DNA of 64,000 nucleotides from Pegoplata infirma (lineage: Eukaryota; Arthropoda; Insecta; Diptera; Anthomyiidae). Under the pieces are notes generated by a model that worked only from the letters and a program-made list of their open reading frames with translations, ran no database searches and was not told where the DNA came from. Shown piece by piece: positions 11,042 through 22,019 of the stretch. The position numbers and the translations under genes were made by a program. The DNA lies in contig OY992537.1 of assembly GCA_963921195.1 (NCBI GenBank), positions 82,721,287 to 82,785,286 on the forward strand, in the 5' to 3' direction. How positions within the stretch are numbered: the first letter of the stretch is position 1; every line of letters begins with the position of its first letter.

Positions 11042-12656
11042 TGTGAATAGTTTGGGTTTGTTGTTCGAGAACTGTTAAACGATGATCAATTGTTTTAAAA
11101 AAATCTTCTTGTGCACTAAGTTGATGTAGAATTTGTGATAAAGCATCAGTTGAGTTGTTTGGATGGTTTGCTTTTGTGACTTCAGCAAAGGATCTTTGTT
11201 CAAAGTTGGCCATTTCATTGACCGTATTTTTAAACGTAACACGTTTTGTGCGTGTATTCAAATTTGTAGCAGCGACGTTGTTTGAAGCTATTGCAGTTCC
11301 AATGGGATTATTGTTTTGTTTTAAGTTGGACTTTTTGTTGACCGTATTTTTAAATGTAACACGTTTTGTGGGTGGATTTAAATTTGTAGCAGCGACGTTG
11401 TTTGGAGCTATTGCAGTACCATTTGTATTATTGTTTTGGGATCTGTTTTTGTTGCGAAGCTTTTGCAGTTCCTTTGCAACTACACATCCTCGATATGTGG
11501 CAGGATGACGATCACCACAATTACAACATTTAGGATGTTCGATTTCTAATGAGCAATCTTTAGAGGCATGCTTTCCAGCGCATTTCACGCACCTTGCTGG
11601 CTTATTGCAATAGTTTTTTGTGTGGCCAAAGCCTTGGCAATTTTTACACTGCGGTATCTGTTTCTGTTGTCTTACTGGTTCAACTTTGACAATAGTATTA
11701 AGAATATGTTTAATTTTAAATATTTTTGAAATATCCTCCGAGGAGTTAAATGATAATATGAACATATCTAAGGGTTCTCTTGTTCTGAACTTATATTTAT
11801 TTATAGCTCCAATGGCATCAAAGCCTTGTTGCTTTAAATCATCTATAATTAAATTAGTATCACAACTATGGTGTAAATTCTTTACAACGACTTTAACTGG
11901 TCTTGTATTTTTGTTTTCATAGCTATACCATGCAATTGACGATTCAGACAGAAATTTGGTTAAAGTTCTATAATCTTCTGGCTCAAAAGTGCTAACTTTA
12001 TACGTACCACTACTGAGAAGTCTTACCAAAAATGAATTTTTTATGTTATTTTTCAAGTTCAAGTGAAATTCTTGGAAATTTGTGACATCAGGCACCATTA
12101 TAGGAGGTGGTCTAAGAGGTGTTTTTTCCGGCTGTGGTTGAATGACTTTATTTTTATTAAAATCTTTTTTTGTTTTTTCAGAATTACCAATATTTTCATT
12201 TTGAACTACTGGTTCGGAGGTAGCAATTGTGTTGTTGTTTCTGTGTCGATTTTTCTTAAGAATCCATTCTGTTTCACGTGCCAGTTCTTCTTCATCAGTT
12301 TCATATTGAACATTTTCTTCACTTGGAACATTTTCATCACTTGGAACATTTTCTTCACTTGGAACATTTTCTTCATCTTGCATGGTTTCTTCATTTTGAA
12401 TGCTTTGTTCGTTAAAGTTAAAACCCGCGTTATGTGGGTTGTTGTGTTGAAAATATGTGCTAGTGCACGGATCTTGATAATTTTGTTTTAATTTATTATT
12501 TTCATCACGAAGTTGGAAACAACATTGTTCTAATTTACGTATTTTTTCTTTGAGCTGAACTACTGTTCGTTCTAAATCTTTTACCCTGTTCATTCGAAAC
12601 AAACTAAGGCCTTTATAAGGTGTACCACCTATAACTTCTTCGTCTTCTTCATCCAT
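11034..12656 (-). CDS. Jockey-type ORF1: gag-like nucleic-acid-binding protein
   Basis: 540 residues. ORF1 proteins of this group bind the element RNA and form the ribonucleoprotein. Visible parts are an acidic N-terminus with a coiled-coil-like segment (about 20-55); a short repeat of ENVPSE-type units near residues 90-115; a central RNA-recognition/PRE_C2HC-like domain (about 235-335); and three consecutive zinc knuckles between C337 and C391 (CKNCQGFGH..C, CVKCAGKH..C, CCNCGDRH..C). A duplicated block (GTAIA-NNVAATNLN-TKRVTFKNTVN) follows. The start chosen is the first ATG of the frame. Uninterrupted. Confidence 0.9.
   Translation of the reverse strand: MDEEDEEVIGGTPYKGLSLFRMNRVKDLERTVVQLKEKIRKLEQCCFQLRDENNKLKQNYQDPCTSTYFQHNNPHNAGFNFNEQSIQNEETMQDEENVPSEENVPSDENVPSEENVQYETDEEELARETEWILKKNRHRNNNTIATSEPVVQNENIGNSEKTKKDFNKNKVIQPQPEKTPLRPPPIMVPDVTNFQEFHLNLKNNIKNSFLVRLLSSGTYKVSTFEPEDYRTLTKFLSESSIAWYSYENKNTRPVKVVVKNLHHSCDTNLIIDDLKQQGFDAIGAINKYKFRTREPLDMFILSFNSSEDISKIFKIKHILNTIVKVEPVRQQKQIPQCKNCQGFGHTKNYCNKPARCVKCAGKHASKDCSLEIEHPKCCNCGDRHPATYRGCVVAKELQKLRNKNRSQNNNTNGTAIAPNNVAATNLNPPTKRVTFKNTVNKKSNLKQNNNPIGTAIASNNVAATNLNTRTKRVTFKNTVNEMANFEQRSFAEVTKANHPNNSTDALSQILHQLSAQEDFFKTIDHRLTVLEQQTQTIHNG
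11220..11440 (-). repeat. 120-bp tandem duplication inside ORF1
   Basis: 11220-11318 and 11340-11438 are near-identical direct copies at a spacing of 120 bases (shared text GACCGTATTTTTAAA, AACACGTTTTGTG, TTTGTAGCAGCGACGTTGTT). The frame is kept, so the protein carries the same 40-residue unit twice after the zinc knuckles. This is an in-frame expansion in the LINE, not an assembly seam, because the copies differ at several bases. Confidence 0.85.
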
Positions 12657-13170
12657 TTGCAGAATTTAAAAATCCGAAAAATTTCCAATTGGGGTTTTTT
12701 ATTTTTTTGAATTTAACGATTTATAAATGTCGGTAACACAGTTGTATTAGTTACACGTCGATAAACTAGTACAATCATATGTTCCAATTTCTTAAATCTG
12801 GTAACCTCACGCACGATGTTTACCAGTATTTTTGTTAAACAAGCACAGCTGATGTTTTTTCTTAATATTTTTATTTTTTTTGTTATTTTTGTGTTATTAA
12901 TTGCTGTCTCTATCAGCTCAAAATCGCTTAAATAAATTTTTTGTTCTATTTCTTTAGAATTAAATAGTTTTGTTTTTTCTTTAATTTATAAACAAATGCA
13001 AGACAATTTGATAAACCATCACCACTCATAGCACCGGAATTTTCCCGCCACCGAATGAAAGTAAAACCAATATGATTGGATTGTTTTTTCTCGACGGAAT
13101 TAAGGTTTGTTTGCAAGCGTTTACAGAACACGTACTTTTAACTCAACCGGCCAAATGCCAAAAAAAAAAA
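12657..13170 (-). promoter_or_regulatory. 5' UTR / presumed internal promoter of Jockey LINE
   Basis: 514 bases between the 5' target duplication and ORF1. LINEs of this type are transcribed from internal promoters located here. No particular motif is asserted; the region is T-rich and holds no real ORF. The first bases (a run of ten A on the plus strand, 13161-13170) may be host or untemplated sequence. Confidence 0.6.
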
Positions 13171-13523
13171 CAAAAAGGCCTAATAAAAAACTATGTTTTT
13201 GTATAATATGTGACTTTTCAATTAAATTATTAAAAGAGGAGACGGGCATCCAGAACTCGTTGATATATTTATATTGACATAAAAGCATATCCACAAACTG
13301 ATTATGGTAGTGCCGCTGAGTTATGTGAGTGTTTCTAAAAAACTGTGCAATGTCAATACATATTTAAACTCATTATATTATAACTTTTTATAAAAGCCGG
13401 TTAACCGACACAAAAAAACCGGTTTCTCGAATATTCGAAATTCAAAACTATTCGAAACCGGTCGAGTTTCTGAAATTGAAAAAACCGGTTAACCGGTTTT
13501 CGGTTTCGGTTTTGAATACTCTA

Positions 13524-14182
13524 GTTACAACTCTTGAACGGATAGGAATTTCACGACATTCTTTACTATTATAAAAAATAGAGACCTTAGGGAACTCACA
13601 CCCTTGAAAACTTAAGGCAAAGTTAGTTAATTTATTCATATAAAAAAATAAAATGGAGGTCAATTATTTAAAAAAAGTTACGGATTTTAAGTGACAATAT
13701 AATAGCTTACCATCCAATGCAAAGTGTTTCTATCATATTTTGGTAAAGTCTACATCGTACACTAAAATAACCTGCAAAATTAACTGTTTTTTTTATCTAT
13801 TATCATTTTCGTTTTATTTTTAACAAAAATAATCGGGAAAAATATCAAAAAAAGAAGCAACACTTGGTAAATAAAGATTATTTTTTCAAAAATTGTAAAG
13901 TAATTTGGTAAAAAAAATAATATTATTAAAACATTACTCTGCAATCAGTACTTCCAACATTTCTGTCTGCCTTTACTCTGTAATTAGTACTTCCAACATT
14001 TCTGTCTGCCTTATTAGATAAGGGATATATTTAGATCGGACTCAATTGCTGTGTTTTTCAATAAGTGGATTTATTTTCCGATTAATCTTGTATTGTTTAA
14101 AAAAATATTTCAACATTCCAAAATAAATTCAGAATATTTTTTTCGTAATCTACGATAAATTAGCAATTATAATCCGAAAAAA
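13524..14182. other. Noncoding; short tandem duplication
   Basis: 13524-13531 is the right hAT duplication; 13532-13550 continues the older repeat interrupted at 7263. At 13935-14010 a 38-bp unit (ACTCTG..AGTACTTCCAACATTTCTGTCTGCCTT) is present twice in tandem. No gene. Confidence 0.6.
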
Positions 14183-14794
14183 AAGTGTTAGTGAGTTTCA
14201 AAATCTCGGTAGCATGATTGACACAAGTGGTGGTGCTTATCTTGATGTCATGACAAGAATAAGAAAAGCCAGAGGTGCTTTTGCACTCTTATCCAAAACC
14301 TGGAAATCTAATGAATATACCACGAAAACAAAACTAAATATATTCTCTGCATGTGTGATGTCCGTCTTACTATATGGTTGCGAAACATGGTTAGTGACAG
14401 AAGAAATCAAACGAAAACTGCAAGTATTTATAAACAGATGTCTTCGCATAATCCTGCGAATATTTTGGCCTGATTCAATCACTAATGCCCAATTACTCGC
14501 CAAAGCAAACATGTGCGACATAAATATCGAGATAAGAAGAAGAAAATTTGGATGGATTGGCCACACTTTAAGAAGAGATGAAGACTCCATATGCTTAAGA
14601 GCTCTTAACTATAACCCACAAGGTGCAAGAGGGAGTGGAAGGCCAAAAACTCATGGCGTCGTTCTTCTTTGGATGATGTCAACAGAATGCCCAGCTATAA
14701 TAATAGAAAAATAAATAATTTAATAGAATTAAGAAGTATTGCCAGTGAGCGTTCCAGATGGAAAATTTTTATTGAGAGCCTATGCCCACCATGA
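14183..14794 (+). pseudogene. RTE-type LINE ORF fragment (C-terminus of reverse transcriptase ORF)
   Basis: A 5'-truncated, frameshifted piece. Readable text starts near 14185 (FQNLGSMID) and shows features typical of the end of RTE-clade ORFs: VLLYGCETW, FINRCLRIILRIFWPDSI, EIRRRKFGWIGHTLRR, RGSGRPK. The main frame runs to 14714, but after 14653 the sequence has shifted by one base; a second frame continues SWRRSSLDDVNRM..ERSRWKIFIESLCPP to a stop at 14792-14794. The catalytic region lies upstream and is absent. After the stop, GCTCAAATAACTTTTTGAGC (14799-14818) forms a stem-loop, a likely 3' recognition structure. Nonfunctional relic. Confidence 0.85.
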
Positions 14795-14832
14795 GGTAGC
14801 TCAAATAACTTTTTGAGCAAGGCTTATTATTA

Positions 14833-15461
14833 CACAGTGCAACACCCAAAATCGGAATGGGATGAAACCAAAAGCAAATGAAAGTTGACATATTCCATAA
14901 CAAACCCCTCAAGCCTTTTTTCTAGTTCAGAGCTAGATTTTGTTTTACACGCATTTGAAGTTAGTGCACTTTTATTATAATTACAATAATAAATGCTTGA
15001 AAACTGTATTAGTGGCGAATGATTAATATTGTAATTGCCTTTAAATAACAATCATACGCAACGGTGTCCAGTGATTTATATTAATAATTGCCTTTAAATA
15101 ACAATCATACGCAACGGTGTACATGGTTTATTTTAATAATTTGGCTATTCAGTAAATAGGTACTGGTCCGATTGCAGCAAAATTCATACCAGTCATAGCT
15201 GAAGTAATTTTGAGCTTATATTTGGAAACTGAACACTACATGTCCAATAAGGGCACCACCAGGGGTCTTTAAAGTTGGACACGTTTAGTACACAAAAACT
15301 TTAAATGCTTTAAAATCACCAACTTTAAATGCGTGAAAAATAAAATCTAGCTCTGACCTTAAAAAAAGGCCTTGAGGGTTTTGTTGTGGAAAACGTCAGC
15401 TTTCATTTGCTTTTGGTTTCATCCCATTCCGATTCCGAAAGTTCGATTTTGAATCACTGTG
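14833..15461. mobile_element. 629-bp TIR element (CACAGTG ends)
   Basis: The left end begins CACAGTG and the right end closes with CACTGTG. Arms of about 150 bases are imperfect inverse copies sharing TCGGAATGGGATGAAACCA, AAGCAAATGAAAG and AGAGCTAGATTTT, with small indels. TTATTA flanks both ends (14827-14832 and 15462-15467), a possible target duplication. An internal tandem repeat of 53 bases (GCCTTTAAATAACAATCATA and on) lies at about 15034-15120. No transposase. Superfamily not assigned. Confidence 0.7.
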
Positions 15462-15609
15462 TTATTAATCCGAAAAAATAATAAAAAAAATTTGGATAGT
15501 GAAAAAAGTTATAAATAATTCAAAATCAATCCAAGATGCACTTATTAAATCCTAAAATTAAGTTGGATTAGTTTTGATTTATTTATAATCAAGTGTTTCA
15601 TCAATATCT

Positions 15610-16320
15610 CAGTTGGCAACGTCCTCGAGCCATCCTCAGTGACGGAGCGGTGACATGTCAGAGTCACTGCTGACATACACAAGACATCTCTATGTACTGG
15701 GTTGAGGACACTTTCATACAAATTTTCAAAATGTCCTCACTCAAAGTCAGCAGTGGTCAGGGCTGACCTTCTGGGGACATGTCACCTAAGACTTCTTTGG
15801 GGAAATGTCTGACGTAGGTCATGCGAAAATACAAAAAAAAATCGTAATTCCTTCAGTTTTTACTTTTATCCATTTTCCTTTATAAATTATTTTTCTCATA
15901 TTTAGAAAAAACTTTTCGCCTTTTTTAGTCCCAACTGGATTTGAACCTGGAACCTCCAGTTTATTAGTCCCACATCTAACTACTTGTTCCAAACTTTATT
16001 TTGAAAGTTGGTTGGTATTTATTACTTTTATTCTACTTGTTGGATTTTGATTTTATTTTAAATAAATTTATAATATTGCCATCTTTTTTTTTGGAAATTG
16101 AAGAGTTGCCCAAATTTTAAATTCTACTTAAATATACTGCTATTCTGAAGACATTTCCTTTTAGACGTCTTAGAGGAATTGTCCACACTCTTAAAGCAAA
16201 CATTCAGTGCTGACAATGTTATGACATGTCATCAAGGATTACCTATGATTTGTCAGAACCTGAAGACATTTCCTCAAGGAATCACTGTGGAAATTTCCTC
16301 AGTGACACATTTTCCAACTG
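15610..16320. mobile_element. 0.71-kb TIR element (CCCAGTTGG family), copy 2
   Basis: A second, same-orientation copy of the element at 3091-3748, slightly longer and better preserved, with ends CAGTTGGCAACGTCC and ..TTTTCCAACTGGG. The minus strand at 15937-15947 reads GGTTCAAATCC, an exact Pol III B-box, preceded on that strand by tRNA-like text from about 16005. The 110-residue ORF at 16179-16511 runs over the right end and looks incidental. No transposase. Confidence 0.75.
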
Positions 16321-17344
16321 GGATCCGCTTAGAAAATCTGTTCATGTATAAAAATTCAAAATCTTCTAAAGTTGACGTTTGGCCTATAACAGTGGCGATT
16401 TTTCACAACTCAATTTTGCCCATACTTATAGAATTGACGTATTTTATCTTGTACTGTAATAATTCAGTCCAAAACATGCGAAGTTTGTTAAAAAAAAACC
16501 AAAAAAATTAACTAAAAGCTAAAAAAGGTACAAAAATCATATTTTTCCCGAAATCCGCCGAAACAAAGTCACTGGACTAGCCAAATGAAAAAAGAAAAGC
16601 CATAAATTTTTGAAGTGTTTGTTCCTTTTTGTGTGCCTAATAATATTTTAAACTCCAATAGTCGATTTTTTTAAGTTTCTTTAACAAAAAAATTTTTAAT
16701 TTAAAATTGGGGATTTGAAAAGGGTGTAGAAAAATTGAGACCCTTTTAGGAATAATTTTAAACAAGTTAGAAAAACGCAACATGAAAAATACTTATCATC
16801 TTAGTCAATTGGACCTTGAAGAATAAAAGGCTTGTTACAGTAGATAATTTCAATAAATTTACAAAATTGGGCTCGCGTTCCTTGATTAAGTGGTCTGCCA
16901 CACGTTAGTTGCCCGGGGAAGTTGTAATAACTTGGCTGATTTTTGTCCGATTTTAGTGTTTATTGCTTTATTACTGTTTATTGCATTATTACTGCAAATC
17001 ACAATTTATAAGTCATTTGAATTAAAACTTAACTCAAAATATTGACAAAATAAAGAGAATCAATAAAAAATCATATTTTTCCCTTGTAATCGTTTTTCGA
17101 AACTTTGAGGGGCTTGGAATAACTCAAGAATTATCCAAATGAGCTGAAATTTTTTCTGGATTAGTTTTCCGGTAACCTCACGAAATGAGCCCCTGGGAGC
17201 GGGATTCGGAGCAACTTTAAAAATAAGGGCCAGTCTAATATACATTGTTGATACAAATATTTTCATAATAATTTTAATATTGCGCCCAGGAGTAATTTTC
17301 CTGCCTCCCTAATACACAATCCCAAACATAAAATTTGCAATTAA
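16321..17344. other. Noncoding AT-rich DNA
   Basis: No gene or clear repeat recognised. ORFs are short and overlap repeat ends. Confidence 0.5.
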
Positions 17345-17890
17345 AAAATGTTGCAGTATCTTAAGTTTTAAATAAGTACCAAATGTCATTTGAGTGGTAC
17401 GAATTTAAAAACAAACAAAACTAATACGCCACTAGATTTGACAATTTATTTCGCTACCGCTTTAAATATTATACTACATATTTTAGATTTAAATTAAGTA
17501 CCACATGTCGTATAAGTTTTACAACTTTACCATGAAACAAAAAAAATATTACTTATACGCTAATCAGATTTGCCAAAATATTTTCTTTCTTGCTAAATAT
17601 ATTGCATGCTTTTAGATTTGAAATAAGTACCACGTGTCGTATGAGTGTTACAACTCTAAATTAAATAATAACAATACTTATACGCCACCAGTTTTGCCAA
17701 ATTAATTTTTTCTTGGAAAAAATACTGCATGCTTTTGGGCTTAGGTTTCACGTGTCGTATGATTGTTACAACTTTAAAATAAAACAAAACATTAATTTTA
17801 CGCCACCAGATTTTTTGACTTTTTTTCTCTTGCAAAAATATTGCATGCTTTTACCTTTAAAATCAGTTTCACGAGTCGTATGGGTGTTAA
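17345..17890. repeat. Five-unit tandem repeat, about 122-bp period
   Basis: A degenerate unit (AAGTACCACxTGTCGTATGAGTG, TACAACTTTA, ATACGCCACCAGATTTGCCA, TTGCATGCTTTTAG) recurs with starts near 17374, 17496, 17625, 17743 and 17865, spacings 118-129 bases. Divergence between units indicates an old minisatellite or satellite fragment. Confidence 0.8.
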
Positions 17891-17902
17891 GAAAATAAAA
17901 AA

Positions 17903-18310
17903 TTAACAAGTAGAAAATTAAATTCGACTTGGTCGAATCTATGAGTACCCTCAACCATGCCCTTGTTATCTGGTAATAATTTTCTAACGTAAAAAATTGT
18001 ATTAAAAAGTTTTTAATAGGAGTATTTTATTTTGAGTAAAACGTTTTTTTAATCATGCAAGTAAATTTTGTTTTGTAATGAGCACGGCCAAAATATGTTT
18101 TGCTACATAAGGGGTTAAAAAGTGTTAATAAAGTGTGGTAGGGTATTAAAACCAGAAATTTTTAAAAACCACGGTTAACTGTTAACAATATATATCATGT
18201 AAGTAAATTTTAAAAATAATCACTTTAAAAATATTTTTTTTTTTTTGTTAATAGACCCTACTTCAAGCCTCATTCCAAGCCACAGCTACAACTGGCTGCA
18301 CTAGTTTATA
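17903..18310 (-). mobile_element. Helentron (INE-1-like) fragment
   Basis: Plus-strand text AACAAGTAGAAAATTAAATT then CGACTTGGTCGAATCTATGA matches the end of the better copy at 46924-47727, including the following TTTTCTAACGT segment. In canonical orientation this is the 3' end with its terminal hairpin on the minus strand. The remaining element is degraded and its inner limit uncertain. Confidence 0.6.
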
Positions 18311-21300
18311 CCCCAGAAGTATTAAGTAATGCTTCTATTTTATTGTACAAAAAGAATCGCCATTCCCTTTCGTTTCCCACAAAAGTTGCAATCCAAATTG
18401 TAAACTGTTTTTTTTCGAATTTTTTAAAAATTGTCTCTTTTTGATGGCCTGTATTTCATACTTACAAAGAGTAATATTAATAACCATAAAATAGGTAACA
18501 AAGTAACTTGTTATAGCTACAAGCTCCACTTTATTTCAGGAAAATCGTATTAATTGGAAGTAGTTAAAAAAAAAAAAATCTTGAACATTTTTTTTTTTTT
18601 TTGCAAATTTGTGCAAATATTCCTTACTTTGAAGGTATGTCCTGACTAAACTAAGCGATGGATTTTCTTTCTATGAACGGTATTCTTTCTCCTAGGGTGT
18701 CTACTTAGCGAATACGAGCATTTATTGTAACTAAATATTTGTTTGGCTCTCAAATGCGCGTCTTGGACCCAATGTCTGACGTATTTAATCAAAAAATTCG
18801 GACATGAATTTTGGTCGAAAGTGTAATTTTATTTTTAACTTTGAACTGGTTCCTAACTAAAGATGCCCTTACAAAATTATTTCATAATTTTGATCAGCTC
18901 TTTCGTGCCCATCATTCGGCCGATATTAAATTCAAAAATTTATTATTTTCGGAAGAACCTACTTTACGTTGAAAACTACTCTTTTTCTTTGAGTGTGCAC
19001 TTACTTAAGCAACAAAATACCACATTGATATGCATTGTTGTCATGTGTGAGTGTTTGTACCAGATTTTTTTAAGCTTTTTAAGAGCAGCATTATCCATTC
19101 ATATACCATTCTTTACATTATCATGAGTCAAGTCTACAAATGTCAAGTTATTGTCAGAACTTGAGGGCATCCTTGTGATGATATTCATAACAAACAACAG
19201 CATAAACAGAAAGATTATAATTGAAAATGCTTTGAAAATTTTTTATCAATTTAAAATTTATTGTATATGAGGAGTTTCGTCTAAGACTTAAATTTTGAGG
19301 TAAAAAAGTTATGATTTTTGTTTTGATGGCACATCGATGAAAGTTGGCGTAAATATTAGAAGCTATTTAAAAATAAGAAATTCGTTCGCGTCAATTAAAT
19401 CGCGCAATGGTGTCAAAAGTTATAGTGGTTTTAAGATTTAGCGGTTTTAAAAATCTTAAAAATATTTTAAAGATTTTTTTTCTTCGCATTTGTTGCATGC
19501 GATATTAAAACATGCCAGGATATATCATTTCTTCTAAAATATATGATATAAATTTAACCCTTTAATGACAAAACGATTAAAAAATAATAATATATCTAAG
19601 TTTCTAAAATCGCGATTAATTCGCTGTAAAAGAAAAGTTTCACAATTTTTTATAACATATTTAGGCAATGCGCGTTGGTATTACTGAAAAAAATCACGGA
19701 AAATTGTATCCTTGTACCAGAAGTTTAAAAAAATCGGTGATGCTTTTTTATACAAGAAAATTTAATATGGTCCAAAAAATCTATAATCATCAAAATTTTT
19801 TAACCCGCCTCCGATTTTATGATGACACATCAAGTGGGCTTAAAAGTAAAAAGTCAAAAAGCAAATCAGTTCTACTCGTTAAGGCACGTCTTTTGGTGTA
19901 TTAAAATAAAGATTATGCATTAATTGCTACCAAAAAAAATAGGAAACAGATTTGCAAATTTCGCACAATTTTCAAAAATGTTATAAAATTTTTGCAATTT
20001 ATTTTTTATAAACCCGCCAGTGATTTTTTTATGTAAACTCACAAAAAACTCGGTTTACGCAAGAGTCCACCAAATTTCGAATGAAACCGCGAATGTGCCT
20101 CGCGAAAAACTGGTATTTTAAAAAAATTACGTTTTTTCTTTTGAACTTTGATCTGCTGAAACTCCTTAGCTATTCGTGGCACATTAACGGGATTAATTCC
20201 CAAATGTTAAGAATTATAACAGCTACCAACTCTAGTTCAACTTTTTTCATTTTATAGAGGGGCCAAAATCCCTGATCAAAAAACATCGAAAATTTAAAAA
20301 CTCTTAATTTTTGGTTTCAAAACTTAACCGTCTTATAACTTCTTACCAAGCGATGAAGCATCTATCAAACCAACATTAAAATAGTCTCTTATATGTACTG
20401 ACTTAGTGTTATGCCGGAAAAGATTGAAATATAAGGAGAACTCAAAAAAAAAAGCGAAAGAATGTAAAAACTATGGATTATTTCAAGCCATTTTTATCGA
20501 TTTTTCTACTTTAACCCTCTGTAACTTTTACGGATAAAGTTGGGTAATCCTTAAACATTGCTAAGTGATGGTTCAAAGTCTTGTTTACAAAACTGCATTT
20601 ACAGTTTATCTAAATTCCAAAAACTGCCGATTTTTTTAAACATTTATTTCAGTTTCACTGAGTTGAAATTTAAAAAAGATTTTGTGATATCTATATTTTT
20701 TAATGCTATGCATTCTTATATACCCTCCACATATTTTTAGTTATAGAGAACACATTAAAATCTTGGTTTGGCAACCCATTAAGATCATATGTTTGTATAT
20801 TCGTGATACTCGATAGATTTCAAAATTACAATGTTAATTTTCAAATTAAATTTACAAATTAGATTTGTTGTTTCCTTGTGTTAATAATATTCAACAACTC
20901 CAACATGTAGCTTTTTTATAATTTCCATTCTCCAAGTAAGGAGTGTGCTCAGTAGGTTGCGAACGCTATTTTTGAACAAAAAATTAAGGTCTTACTTTCT
21001 GATCGGATTAATGTGCAACTAACCGCCCTTATACGTGCCAACGTATAAGGGGGTACGAGTAATGACTTTTTTTCGAATTTCGTCGATCGCAGGGAAAATT
21101 TTGGTTCGTTTTGGTGCCTTGTGGTGGTTAAAGATTTGCCCCAATAAAATTTATTTCCCTATACAAACCAAAAATTTTTTCGATTTTTTAATTTTTTAAT
21201 TTTTATTTTACTTGATTGGCTCATTAACGACTAAAATTTTATTTTGGTAGAATGAACTCATTCGCTTAAAAATTGATTTCGGAAAAAAATTAGGGCCTTT

Positions 21301-22019
21301 GGGGTCTAACTCTTAAAATTTAATTTTCTATTTAATTTTGACTTGAAATGATTTTATCTGAACGATACATATCCAAAAAAAATATTGTTCGTATCTGCCA
21401 TATCTTTATTGCGATCTGAAATGTACGAAAAAACAGAAAAAATTCGTTTTTACCCTTATTCCAAATTTGATGTATTATGTATATTGCTTGGCAAATTACA
21501 CTGTGCTACAAAAAACACAAAATCGAATATACTTTTAAAATGAGGTAGTTAAGGTTGTAGGTCTCGTCGAAAAGATCACAAAAATGCACATCAAACTTGC
21601 CAGACGCCAATTCACATACAAAAAGCCCTATCCTTCTTCTACCCAAAACAGTTGAAAAATTGAAAATCGGCTAAAAAATGCTTACGTAACACGTGGTTTA
21701 GTTAGAAAAGTCCCAAAAAAACGTTTTTTGACAATAACTCTAAAATTTGAGGGTGTCTAGCACCTTTAATGGGCATTTTTGTGATCTACTCGACAAAACC
21801 AACAACCTATACTATGTCACATCAGTAGTATTTTTTCACTGTAGCACAGTGTTATCGTTCGGTTTGGTCTAAAAACTCATTGCTTAAATTTTTATCCAAA
21901 TCGGACAATTTTATTCCGTGCCCCTAGGGGGTTAACATTTTTTGTACAAACCAAATTTCTTTTCTGGGCCAACCTTTAACCCCCCAGCGGCACTGGATAA
22001 AATTCTCCGATTTGTTAAG
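18311..22019. other. Noncoding AT-rich DNA, no feature recognised
   Basis: A 3.7-kb stretch with only short ORFs, none with recognisable domains. 18778-18835 repeats text seen at 6840-6895. 20718-20740 contains TATACCCTCCAC, a possible Helentron 5' end remnant. Confidence 0.5.

Larger units (their letters stand above)
8229..13170 (-). mobile_element. Full-length Jockey-type LINE
   Basis: A minus-strand, two-ORF non-LTR retrotransposon of about 4.94 kb. It runs from a 5' UTR (13170-12657) through ORF1 and ORF2 to a short 3' UTR (8368-8252) and a poly-A tail, seen as about 23 T at 8229-8251. Target-site duplications flank it, so its ends are well supported. Three zinc knuckles in ORF1, an ORF2 without RNase H and a plain poly-A tail fit the Jockey clade. 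Both ORFs are uninterrupted and the duplications differ by only one base, so the insertion looks young. It lies inside the hAT-like element. Confidence 0.9.
7272..13523. mobile_element. hAT-like non-autonomous element, split by the Jockey LINE
   Basis: The left end starts TAGTGTATTCAAAA (7272). The right end, read on the minus strand, starts TAGAGTATTCAAAA (from 13523). Both are followed by clustered CCGGTT/AACCGG subterminal repeats (7285-7400 and 13395-13510). The ends are flanked by an 8-bp duplication. Without the nested LINE the element is about 1.3 kb (7272-8228 plus 13185-13523) and has no recognisable transposase; the 67-residue ORF at 7675-7878 is unassigned. TIR form and the 8-bp duplication fit the hAT superfamily; the family name is unknown. 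Confidence 0.75.

Noticed and set aside
12063..12491. 142-residue plus-strand ORF opposite Jockey ORF1
   Set aside because: Antisense shadow of the real minus-strand ORF; no recognisable domain of its own.
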